From Planctomycetota bacterium (GTDB lineage Bacteria > Planctomycetota > PUPC01), in the NCBI GenBank assembly GCA_003559755.1, contig PWKM01000329.1, positions 1 through 23,173 on the forward strand: DNA of 23,173 nucleotides, given 5' to 3'. Both the position numbers and the translations under genes were made by a program. This document shows, piece by piece, positions 9,078 through 16,593 of this stretch (the stretch's first letter is position 1; every line of letters starts with the position of its first letter). The notes under the pieces were generated by a model. It made no database searches. It was not told where the DNA came from and worked only from the letters and a program-made list of their open reading frames with translations.

Positions 9078-10640
9078 ATGTTCAGGAGTGCGGTGCTCGC
9101 CGCTGTCCTGATGGTCAGTTTGCACGGTATCGGACTTGGAGCGGATGAGCCGGTAACGGCCCCCGCGCCCAACGAGCTGCCGAGGCATGTGATCAGGGTT
9201 CTCAGGACACATAACAAGGCGCAGGTGAACCGGTATGTCCCGAAGGTCTACACGGTGAATAACGTCAACCCTTACTCGCTCTTGCGGTGGCTTCGGCGGA
9301 CTGCCGAGATCGAGGAAGGCGGCTTTTATTTCTACGGGAAGCCGAACGGCGAAGGTGTGGTCGATTCAGGGAAGGTTCTCGTCATTCTGCCCGAGTACAT
9401 GCTGCCGGGCGTTGACCGTCTGATGGAGACGATCGACCGCCCCAATCTCACCAGCTCCTCGGGCGAAATATTCTTCTACCATCGACCGAAACATCGCCAC
9501 GTAAATGATCCCAGCTTCAACAATCTGATCCAGGCGGCGCGGGGCAACAGCGGGACCTTCAGGACCGACCCCGAGGCCAACGCCTTCCTCGTCTATGCGG
9601 CAGCCAGCAAGACCGACGAGGTGGAGAGAAGCCTGGAATGGTTCGACCTGCCCCCGAAACAGGTGATGATGGAAGTCACCGTGTACGAGATCAGCGTCGA
9701 TAACGCCTCCCGGATCGGCCTCGACTATATGGCATGGAAAAGCGGCCCTGGCCGTCATCTGTTCTCCGCACAGGCGTTCAGCGAATACGAGCGGATTTCC
9801 ACGCAACGCAACTTCAACCCGCTGCTCAATACCGGGACAGGCGGTGCAGGCGGCACATTCAACCTGCCCGGCAGCGATTGGGAAGCCCGGGGCAGCAACG
9901 CCGTTTACTTCCTTGATGTTCCCAGTGCCTTCTTCGACTTTCTGGTCGTAAAAAACAAGGCCAGGGTGATGACCTCGTCTAAGATCATCGCTCGTAATCA
10001 AACGCCGGCCAGCTTGTTCGCCGGCGATACGATACTCTACTACCAGGCACAGGCCGGGCCGGCCGACAACGCGGGGATTCGTCCCGCCGGCCAGCCGATC
10101 GACCAGTTCGGCAACTTCGTCACGGTGCCGGACAACCGCTCGGTCATCGACTCGGAAAGGCCCCGCGTCATGGGCGCTCGATCCGGCGTATTGCTGGAAA
10201 TGACGCCGACCATCGGGACCGAAGAGGTCCAACTGGACATCCTCAGCGAAGTCATCAGCCACACCGGTTTTGACGGAGCCGGGGTCCCGGAACTGGTCTC
10301 GCGAGAAGCACAGACCGAGGTCACCATAAAGAGCGGCCAGGAGATCGTCCTCGGCGGGTACGCCCGCACTGTGCTGGCCGAGCGCAGCGACAAGATCCCC
10401 ATCCTCGGTTCGCTCCCCGTGATCGGCTCCCTGTTCGGACAAGAGGGAACGCACGCCGAGCGTCGCCAGATCGTTATCGTGGTGAGTACGTCCGTGGTAC
10501 AGGACTTCGCCGCGATGGAGTATGACCCGACCAAGATCAACGCTGCAATGATCAAGGCCAAAGCCCTGCGCGAAGCAGACACTCGTCTGCCGGATGTCCC
10601 AATGGGCTTCGATCAGTGGCTTCTTGATACGGAGAACTAA
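9078..10640 (+). CDS. Secretin-domain outer-membrane protein, first of a tandem pair
   Basis: The 520-residue protein has a signal peptide (about 1-21, cleavage after GLG-A). Periplasmic N-domain-like regions follow, including one at about 140-192. The type II/III secretin domain lies from about 195 to 475. Its hallmark C-terminal motif is at about 413-475: VTIKSGQEIVLGGYAR, then KIPILGSLPVIGSLFG and the beta strand IVIVVSTSVV. Secretins form multimeric outer-membrane channels. The start is set by AGGAGG (9063-9068), with GTG at 9075 and ATG at 9078 both usable; the ATG at 8967 would add 37 residues that hide the signal peptide. The C-terminus LPDVPMGFDQWLLDTEN is shared with the next gene. 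No secretion ATPase, pseudopilin or inner-membrane platform is nearby. Confidence 0.88.
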   Translation: MFRSAVLAAVLMVSLHGIGLGADEPVTAPAPNELPRHVIRVLRTHNKAQVNRYVPKVYTVNNVNPYSLLRWLRRTAEIEEGGFYFYGKPNGEGVVDSGKVLVILPEYMLPGVDRLMETIDRPNLTSSSGEIFFYHRPKHRHVNDPSFNNLIQAARGNSGTFRTDPEANAFLVYAAASKTDEVERSLEWFDLPPKQVMMEVTVYEISVDNASRIGLDYMAWKSGPGRHLFSAQAFSEYERISTQRNFNPLLNTGTGGAGGTFNLPGSDWEARGSNAVYFLDVPSAFFDFLVVKNKARVMTSSKIIARNQTPASLFAGDTILYYQAQAGPADNAGIRPAGQPIDQFGNFVTVPDNRSVIDSERPRVMGARSGVLLEMTPTIGTEEVQLDILSEVISHTGFDGAGVPELVSREAQTEVTIKSGQEIVLGGYARTVLAERSDKIPILGSLPVIGSLFGQEGTHAERRQIVIVVSTSVVQDFAAMEYDPTKINAAMIKAKALREADTRLPDVPMGFDQWLLDTEN

Positions 10641-10821
10641 GAGATGGAACGAGCCAGCTTGCCGAGCAGTAAGAGGCGGAACGATAACATTCGGCCGACG
10701 TTGAGGATCGCAAACTGGGCTTTTCTCGCCGGCGGACGCTGTCCCCGGTCAGGTGCTGCCCATGCGTTGCGGTATTCCATCGTCGAAGGTGTCACCGGGC
10801 ATGCTCAGAAAGGAAAGAATA

Positions 10822-12480
10822 ATGATAACTAAGAACGTATGGCTGATACCCTTGTTGTCCGCTGCCCTGGGCCTTGGCCTGGCCAGTACCGGGCTGGCAG
10901 ATGGCGATGCCGAGTGGGGTGGAATCCAGTCGAGACGGGGGGATCCCAGCCCGGAAAACCCAAGAACCATTCAAACCGATGCGGCGACGGGCTTACCCAC
11001 AAGCAACCTGGATGACTATACCCACCAGAACGAGCAGATCAACATCGCCGGCGACAAGGACGCGATCCTCAAGGTCCTGCGAGTTGACCAGAAGAACCTG
11101 CTCAACGACTATCGGGTGGGGGTGTTCCCTATCCAGCATGCCTCGCCGATCGAAATCCGCAACGTATTCAGGATGATCGCCGCTGTCGAAGGCGGCCGAG
11201 CGGAGGTGATCCGCGACCGCGAGCGGGGCGAGAACTTCCTGTTCGTTCTTGCGCCTGACTTCCAGCTTCCGTTTATCGAAGCGGCCCTTAACGCACTCGA
11301 TCATCCCTGGGTGAAGGACAATGTCGATGGTTCGGCAGAGGGCTATGTCCGGGGCGTCTTCAGGGACATCGCAAACGTGGTAAACATCACTCGGTCGGCG
11401 GCGTCTGCTGCGGTCGGCCCGGGCGGAGACAACCTCATCGTCCTGGATGAACCAGCCAACGCAGCGTACATCAAGGGCGAGCCGAGCCGCGTCCGAAGCT
11501 TCAAGAGCGCGTCCCAGCGAGTGGACCAGCCCGTCCCTCAAATTCTGCTGGAAGCGGTCGTCTACGAGGTAGACGTTTCGAATATGAAGCAGATCGGCTT
11601 GGACTACATCGCCTGGAAGAACGGACCGGGCCGGAATCTGTTCCAGTTGATCTATTGGGGCGGTTCCTATCGGCAGACGGCGGAGGACATGACCAGCATC
11701 CTGGATCCGTTTGTCGGGCGGCGCCAGAACGTAGATGCCCGATTCACCGGACGCGGCCGTGGTTTCTATCGCAGCGCCAACTTTATGCTGACAGCTGCCT
11801 ACCTCGATTTCCTCGAGGGGTCCGGCCGGGCAAGAGTCATCACACGCGGCAAGGTGCTGGTGAAGAACGGTACGCTGGGAACGCTGGATATGAGCGATGA
11901 GGTCATTCATTATACCGTCGCCCCCACAGCCAACCAGTTTGGAGTCTCTGCCGATGCTTATACCGAGCAGGGCGCCCAACTCCCGATGCATCGTCGAACC
12001 GTCGAGCGGGAAGGGCGCGTCAACGTCGGTTTCCGTATGGATATTGTGCCCTGGATCGGTCAGGAGACCACCGAGTTGCAGATTCAGCTTGATCTGAACA
12101 ACCTCGTCGGCCTCACGCCGAGCGGTCCGCCGCAGCTTCGTTCGCACTCGATGACTGCGACCGCCTTGGTGAAAGACGGGGAAGAAATCTGCATCACCGG
12201 GCTCCGACGTACCGAAGATGTCAAGCAAACACAAAAGATGCCCGTCCTGGGTTCGCTTCCTGTCGTCGGATGGCTCTTCGGCCAGGAGAGAACAGTTCAG
12301 CGCGAGACCGAGGTTGTCGTCGTGCTGCACCCTCGCGTGTTCTTCGGCTCCGAGGCCGAGATGGTCCTGGCCAATACCAGGGACGACCGTGTCCGCCAGA
12401 AGGTCGAGCGCGAAGTGGCGTTGCGGCTTCCGAGCACCGAGTACGGTTTCGACCAATGGCTGATCGGGAAGGATCGATAG
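10822..12480 (+). CDS. Secretin-domain outer-membrane protein, second of a tandem pair
   Basis: The 552-residue paralogue of the preceding protein has a signal peptide at about 1-26 (cleavage near GLA-D). N-domain-like regions lie at about 95-165 and 172-235, and the secretin domain at about 238-510. The hallmark segment is VKDGEEICITGLRR (450-463), KMPVLGSLPVVGWLFG (472-487) and EVVVVLHPRVF. It shares IGLDYxAWKxGPGRxLF (258-274) and the end LPSTEYGFDQWLIGKDR with its neighbour. The ATG at 10822 is chosen because AAAGGA (10809-10814) precedes it and the signal peptide starts there; the in-frame GTG at 10753 adds 23 non-signal-like residues. It is separated from the first secretin by 181 bases and followed by a strong hairpin. 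Confidence 0.87.
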   Translation: MITKNVWLIPLLSAALGLGLASTGLADGDAEWGGIQSRRGDPSPENPRTIQTDAATGLPTSNLDDYTHQNEQINIAGDKDAILKVLRVDQKNLLNDYRVGVFPIQHASPIEIRNVFRMIAAVEGGRAEVIRDRERGENFLFVLAPDFQLPFIEAALNALDHPWVKDNVDGSAEGYVRGVFRDIANVVNITRSAASAAVGPGGDNLIVLDEPANAAYIKGEPSRVRSFKSASQRVDQPVPQILLEAVVYEVDVSNMKQIGLDYIAWKNGPGRNLFQLIYWGGSYRQTAEDMTSILDPFVGRRQNVDARFTGRGRGFYRSANFMLTAAYLDFLEGSGRARVITRGKVLVKNGTLGTLDMSDEVIHYTVAPTANQFGVSADAYTEQGAQLPMHRRTVEREGRVNVGFRMDIVPWIGQETTELQIQLDLNNLVGLTPSGPPQLRSHSMTATALVKDGEEICITGLRRTEDVKQTQKMPVLGSLPVVGWLFGQERTVQRETEVVVVLHPRVFFGSEAEMVLANTRDDRVRQKVEREVALRLPSTEYGFDQWLIGKDR

Positions 12481-12501
12481 GACAGCTCAATACAGGCGGA
12501 C

Positions 12502-12524
12502 CGGGCCGCCACTGTGGCGGCCCG
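12502..12524 (+). terminator. Strong hairpin after the second secretin gene
   Basis: A 10-bp perfect stem (CGGGCCGCCA / TGGCGGCCCG) with loop CTG starts 21 bases after the stop codon. A second, imperfect hairpin (ACCGACCGC / GCGGCCGGT) follows immediately. There is no T-run, so it may be a Rho-assisted or partial terminator, or an mRNA 3'-end stabiliser, that separates the secretin genes from pstS. Confidence 0.55.
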
Positions 12525-12582
12525 ACCGACCGCCCCTTGCGGCCGGTTGACGATGAGGAGCAGCTTAATGAGCTTCTTATTC

Positions 12583-12629
12583 AACTCTAACCGAACGCTA
12601 ATAACGGAGAGGACGCCCCGGGCTATAAT
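12583..12629 (+). promoter_or_regulatory. Candidate Pho-type promoter of pstS
   Basis: Two 11-base direct repeats sharing AACnCTAA lie at 12583-12593 and 12594-12604. A perfect -10 hexamer TATAAT is at 12624-12629, without a good -35. PhoB-family regulators bind 11-bp-phased direct repeats that replace the -35 element, so this fits in layout. The repeat sequence does not match the E. coli consensus, and the repeats end 19 bases before the -10. Confidence 0.35.
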
Positions 12630-12742
12630 AAGGGCAGTCGAAGAGAGACAGACAAGGAAGAAAGGAGAGATAGAAGCCCTCTGACGCTCGCCGTTGTTGT
12701 GATGACAAATGGCTGCCATTTCAAACACGAAGGAGAATGAAG

Positions 12743-13669
12743 ATGATAAAGATGAGATGGGTTGTGACGGGGCTGGCGGTTGCATTGATCGCCGGTGTTT
12801 TTGTCCTCGGCTGCGGGAGTGAAACCCACGTAGATGGTGACACCCCCGGAGGAAGCTTTTCCATTCAGGGCTCGGATACCATGGTCAACCTGGGGCAGGC
12901 GCTGGCGGAGCATTATATGTATGAAGTAAATGCCAGGGCGGCCCTTTCTGTCACGGGCGGTGGTTCCGGTACGGGGATCGCTGCTCTTATCAATGACAAC
13001 GTCGATATTGCCCAGAGCTCACGGGCGATGAGGCAGCAAGAAATTGATAATGCGGCCGCCAACAATGTCGAGGTCTATGAGTTCATCGTCGGACAGGACG
13101 GGATCGCGCTCGCTGTGCATCAATCGAACCCTATCGAACGTGTAACCGCTGCCCAACTGAAGGACATTTTCACCGGGCGTATTACCAACTGGGCCGATCT
13201 GGGATGGAGCGAAGGCGGCAACATATCCGTCTATTCGCGCCAGTCCAATTCCGGCACATACGTGTTCTTTAATGAGCTTATCATGGACGGTGAGGATTGG
13301 GCCGACGGCACCCGGTTTATGCCGGGCAGCTCGGCTATCGCCGAAGCGCTGACTACCGACAGGCAGGGTATCGGGTACTTTGGTGTGGGATATGTCCGCA
13401 CACCGGGCAATCGGGTATTGGAGCTCGCTCAAAGTGAAGAGGGGCCATATATCAGTTCGCTGGAGTCCGAAAAGGTCAACAGTGGTGAGTACCTCCTGGC
13501 TCGTCCGCTTTACTTTTACACCAATGGCGTGCCGACGGGACTTGTTCGACATTATCTGGACTGGGTGCTCAGCGATGAAGGCCAGAATGTAATCATGAGC
13601 ACAGGGTTTTACCGTGTCACGCCCGAGTACGAGGAGCATAACCGGCGAATACTGGGCGGGCTTCAGTAG
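12743..13669 (+). CDS. pstS: Phosphate-binding lipoprotein of the Pst ABC transporter
   Basis: The 308-residue protein has a lipoprotein signal peptide ending in VLGC (21-24), so it is anchored at Cys24. It binds orthophosphate outside the inner membrane and delivers it to PstCA. Phosphate-contact motifs of the family are present: SIQGSDTM (40-47), GGGSGTGIAAL (72-82), ADIAQSSR-like VDIAQSSR (87-94), the FTGRITNWADLG segment (143-154) and RQSNSGTY (166-173). The ATG at 12743 is preferred: AGGAG at 12731-12735 is 7 bases upstream, whereas the ATG at 12737 is only one base away. It heads pstCAB-phoU, with a 185-base structured spacer before pstC. Confidence 0.95.
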   Translation: MIKMRWVVTGLAVALIAGVFVLGCGSETHVDGDTPGGSFSIQGSDTMVNLGQALAEHYMYEVNARAALSVTGGGSGTGIAALINDNVDIAQSSRAMRQQEIDNAAANNVEVYEFIVGQDGIALAVHQSNPIERVTAAQLKDIFTGRITNWADLGWSEGGNISVYSRQSNSGTYVFFNELIMDGEDWADGTRFMPGSSAIAEALTTDRQGIGYFGVGYVRTPGNRVLELAQSEEGPYISSLESEKVNSGEYLLARPLYFYTNGVPTGLVRHYLDWVLSDEGQNVIMSTGFYRVTPEYEEHNRRILGGLQ

Positions 13670-13693
13670 CGATCATCTATGGCTATACGAGAA

Positions 13694-13807
13694 ACCTGTG
13701 ACCGAGGCATCGAAATGAGTCAAGTATGCATTTATCGCGTTGCGAACTGCCCGCCCGCCGGTGCCACCGAAGAGGGTTCGGTGCCGGTTGGGCCGTCGGT
13801 CACAGGT
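13694..13807 (+). repeat. Inverted-repeat element enclosing a hairpin between pstS and pstC
   Basis: ACCTGTGACCGA (13694-13705) and its exact complement TCGGTCACAGGT (13796-13807) form 12-bp perfect arms around a 90-base interior. Inside, CACCGAA (13765-13771) and TTCGGTG (13777-13783) form a second hairpin with a 5-base loop. In the mRNA this would be a long-range stem that could protect the pstS 3' end or lower pstCAB expression relative to pstS. A small mobile-element remnant is an alternative, but no target duplication was seen. Confidence 0.6.
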
Positions 13808-13854
13808 CTGGCTCGCCCCCATCAACCTGAAGCCAGAAATCTGAGGCAAAAGCG

Positions 13855-14817
13855 ATGAAACGCACGGGAATAGCCCCAGAATCCCATTTGCAGGCCAATA
13901 CGTTTCGGCGAAAGCTGATCGACCAGTTCATCCGTTTCGGCTTTCTGTGTTCCGGGCTGTTGGTGACGGCAATCCTTTTGCTCATTTTCGGCTTTCTGAT
14001 TTCCAAGTCGTGGCCGGCTCTGATCGAAATCGGACCGATGGAATTTTTGACCGGTCAGCGCTGGATGCCGTCCTCCCCGAGGGGGGCCGGATACGGGGCG
14101 CTGCCGATGATCCTGAGTTCGATAGTTGTTACTGTAGCGGCTCTGATTATCGCCGTACCCTGGGGTGTGGGAGCTGCAATTTTCATCAATGAAATCGCAC
14201 CGACCAAACTCAAAGAGCTGCTCAAACCGTTCATTGAGATGCTGGCCATTTTCCCATCGGTGGTCCTGGGCTTTTTTGGCCTGGTGGCGCTGGGACCCTT
14301 CATTGCCAACCTCTTCGGGCTGTCCAGCGGTCTCAACGGCCTCACCGGTGCGATCGTACTTGCCGTGATGTCGCTTCCAACCATCGTCAGCATCTCCGAG
14401 GACGCTCTGAACAGCGTACCGAATGCTTATCGAGAGGCCTCATACGGTCTGGGAGCGAACCGCTGGGAAACCATCGCCCGTGTCTCGCTCCCGTCGGCCA
14501 GCAGCGGGATCATTGCCGGCGTAATGCTTGGGTTCGGCCGGGCGGTCGGCGAGACGATGGCCATTCTGATGGCGGCAGGCAATGCACTCAACATGCCCAT
14601 CACCGAAATCCTGGGCATGCCGGTGCCCACGCTCATGAAATCCGTCCGAACGCTTACAGCCAATATTGCGATTGAAGGTTCCGACGTGGCCTGGGGGAGC
14701 TTGCACTACCACTCGCTTTTTGTGCTCGCTCTTATCCTGTTCGTCATCACCTTTGCCGTCAACCTGGTCGCCGATATTATGCACAACCGTTTCCATAAAT
14801 TGAACAGAGCCCGGTAA
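13855..14817 (+). CDS. pstC: Phosphate ABC transporter permease PstC
   Basis: The 320-residue inner-membrane permease forms the phosphate channel with PstA. It has an N-terminal membrane segment at about 29-50 and further segments at about 84-112, 128-155, 163-182, 217-240 and 285-308. The EAA loop that contacts PstB is at about 182-213 (DALNSVPNAYREASYGLGA then RWETIARVSLP). The FPSVVLGFFGLVAL and GRAVGETMAI motifs are typical of PstC. A GAGG lies about 9 bases before the ATG. The stop codon overlaps the start of pstA by one base (TAATG). Confidence 0.96.
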   Translation: MKRTGIAPESHLQANTFRRKLIDQFIRFGFLCSGLLVTAILLLIFGFLISKSWPALIEIGPMEFLTGQRWMPSSPRGAGYGALPMILSSIVVTVAALIIAVPWGVGAAIFINEIAPTKLKELLKPFIEMLAIFPSVVLGFFGLVALGPFIANLFGLSSGLNGLTGAIVLAVMSLPTIVSISEDALNSVPNAYREASYGLGANRWETIARVSLPSASSGIIAGVMLGFGRAVGETMAILMAAGNALNMPITEILGMPVPTLMKSVRTLTANIAIEGSDVAWGSLHYHSLFVLALILFVITFAVNLVADIMHNRFHKLNRAR

Positions 14818-15671
14818 TGAACTCCAGACAACTGCGACAGAGCTTGTGGTTTTCCATATTCGGCTTGCTCACCTTGGCTGTCGTTGCCGCCATTGTCGTA
14901 ATATTCTACCGTATCGGACGGGATGGGCTCGGGGTGCTATCATGGGAATTTCTCACCAAGCCGCCCCGCCGGAACATGACGGAAGGTGGAATCATGCCGG
15001 CGATTGTCGGGACCTTTTATGTGTCCGTGCTCACACTTGTCATCTCCGTCCCGGTGGGCATGGCCGGTGCGATTTATCTACACGAATACGCTGGACAGAG
15101 CTGGCTTGTCAGGGTGATCAAGCTGAGCATTCGCAACCTCTCGGGTGTGCCCTCGATTGTGTACGGACTGTTCGGGCTGGGACTGTTTGCCGCCACTTTT
15201 AAACTCGGGACATCTCTGTTGACCTCCGCGCTCACCCTCGCGTTGATGTCGCTCCCCTGGGTAATCACCGCATCGGAAGAAGCACTTAAAGCGGTTCCGA
15301 ACGGCTTCAGGGAGGCCAGTTTCGGGCTGGGCGCCACGCGCTGGCAAACAATCTCGCGAGTGGTGCTGCCCAATGCGGTCCCCGGCATGGCGACGGGGGC
15401 TATCCTCGCACTCGCCCGGGCCGCTGGAGAAACAGCGCCAATCCTGCTCACCGGAGCCGCTTTCTTTCTGCCGCGCCTGCCCAGGTCCCCCGGTGACCGG
15501 TTCATGGCCTTACCCTATCACCTGTATATTCTCGCGACACAGCATACTCAAATCGAAACCGTCCGCCCATTGGCATATGGAACGGCCCTGGTACTGATCG
15601 CTATGGTGATGCTGCTCAACCTCGTGGCAATCATCTGGAGATATCGAATCAGGAAAAACAGACTGTGGTGA
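14817..15671 (+). CDS. pstA: Phosphate ABC transporter permease PstA
   Basis: The 284-residue partner permease has membrane segments at about 10-31, 62-88, 108-127, 132-152, 188-212 and 252-275. The EAA loop is at about 154-185 (EALKAVPNGFREASFGLGAT, then RWQTISRVVLP). IRNLSGVPSIVYGLFGL (105-121) and ARAAGETAPILLTGAA (200-215) are diagnostic of PstA. The ATG shares a base with the pstC stop and has no clear ribosome-binding site of its own, so translation is probably coupled to pstC. An 84-base gap with duplicated start signals separates it from pstB. Confidence 0.96.
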   Translation: MNSRQLRQSLWFSIFGLLTLAVVAAIVVIFYRIGRDGLGVLSWEFLTKPPRRNMTEGGIMPAIVGTFYVSVLTLVISVPVGMAGAIYLHEYAGQSWLVRVIKLSIRNLSGVPSIVYGLFGLGLFAATFKLGTSLLTSALTLALMSLPWVITASEEALKAVPNGFREASFGLGATRWQTISRVVLPNAVPGMATGAILALARAAGETAPILLTGAAFFLPRLPRSPGDRFMALPYHLYILATQHTQIETVRPLAYGTALVLIAMVMLLNLVAIIWRYRIRKNRLW

Positions 15672-15712
15672 TCATGAACGGTACGCCTGTGTATCCGTAT
15701 GTGCAAGAAGCG

Positions 15713-15764
15713 AATGAGAGGATAATTGCGTGCTGAAGAATGAGAGGATAATCACGTGCTGAAG
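15713..15764 (+). repeat. Tandem 26-bp direct repeat covering the pstB ribosome-binding site and start
   Basis: Copy 1 (15713-15738) and copy 2 (15739-15764) are adjacent and match at 24 of 26 positions. Each holds GAGAGG followed 8 bases later by a GTG. Copy 2 gives the real pstB start (GTG 15756). Copy 1 gives a GTG at 15730 that reads a 10-residue peptide, MLKNERIITC, ending at 15762 inside pstB. This would put a leader ORF across the pstB start. Confidence 0.85.
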
Positions 15765-16568
15765 CTGGAAAAAGATATTCTCACCGACAAACCAGAAGTC
15801 GATCCGGCGGAAGGAAGGGACCACGTACTCGCCCAGGAGTTCTCGGTGTTCTATGGTGACAGCGAGGCGGTGGCCCGGGTCAGCTTCGGCATCCCGGCTC
15901 GCCTGGTGACCGCGATCATCGGCCCCAGCGGCTGTGGGAAGAGCACATTCCTCAGAGCGATCAACCGGATGAACGACCTCATCCCCCATTGCCATGTCAC
16001 TGGCGGCCTCGTGTTCGATGGCAAAAATATTTATAGCAAGCAAATCGATGTGGTCGCCCTCCGCCGCAGAATTGGAATGGTGTTCCAGAATCCGAACCCC
16101 TTCCCGAAATCCGTCTTCGACAATGTCGCGTATGGGCCACGTCTGGCCGGTATTCGCAGGAAGAGCAGACTCTCTGAGATCGTTGAGCAGTCCCTCACAA
16201 GGGCCGCTCTGTGGGACGAAGTCAAAGACCGCCTGGGCCAGAACGCACTTGGACTGTCGGGCGGCCAGCAACAGCGGCTCTGTATCGCCAGGGCGCTCGC
16301 CGTTGAGCCCGAAATCCTGTTGATGGATGAGCCGACCTCCGCCCTCGATCCACAATCTACCGCTCGTATCGAAGACCTGATCGGCGAACTGCGCGGCGAC
16401 TACACCATCATTATCGTCACCCACAATATGCAGCAGGCCGCCCGAGTCTCCGACATGACAGCGTTTCTCTACGAAGGACGTCTGATCGAATTCGGATCGA
16501 CCAAAAAACTCTTTACAAAGCCGGAAGAGAAACGGACCGAGGATTACATCACCGGCCGCTTCGGCTGA
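15756..16568 (+). CDS. pstB: Phosphate ABC transporter ATP-binding protein PstB
   Basis: The 270-residue ATPase drives phosphate import through PstCA from the cytoplasmic side. It shows Walker A GPSGCGKST (56-64), the Q-loop Gln111 in MVFQNPNPFP, the ABC signature LSGGQQQR (167-174), Walker B ILLMDEPTSALD (187-198) and the H-loop His223 in VTHNMQQA. The PstB-specific NRMNDLIPHCHVTG segment is also present. The start is a GTG with GAGAGG 8 bases upstream (15742-15747), itself the second copy of a tandem duplication. phoU follows after 25 bases. Confidence 0.97.
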   Translation: MLKLEKDILTDKPEVDPAEGRDHVLAQEFSVFYGDSEAVARVSFGIPARLVTAIIGPSGCGKSTFLRAINRMNDLIPHCHVTGGLVFDGKNIYSKQIDVVALRRRIGMVFQNPNPFPKSVFDNVAYGPRLAGIRRKSRLSEIVEQSLTRAALWDEVKDRLGQNALGLSGGQQQRLCIARALAVEPEILLMDEPTSALDPQSTARIEDLIGELRGDYTIIIVTHNMQQAARVSDMTAFLYEGRLIEFGSTKKLFTKPEEKRTEDYITGRFG

Positions 16569-16593
16569 CAGCCGGCCAAAGGAGGGCCAGACC

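Noticed and set aside
10644..10832. 62-codon frame between the two secretins
   Set aside because: It starts after the first secretin and runs into the second secretin's start. Its peptide is Arg/Ser-rich, has no family resemblance, and its ribosome-binding site is poor.
12568..12684. 38-codon frame before pstS with AGGAG 7 bases upstream
   Set aside because: The start signal is good, but the frame contains the candidate pstS -10 element and the peptide is charged and unrecognised. I keep it only as a remote possibility.
12702..12740. 12-codon mini-ORF ending at the pstS ribosome-binding site
   Set aside because: It has no ribosome-binding site of its own and is too short to separate from chance.
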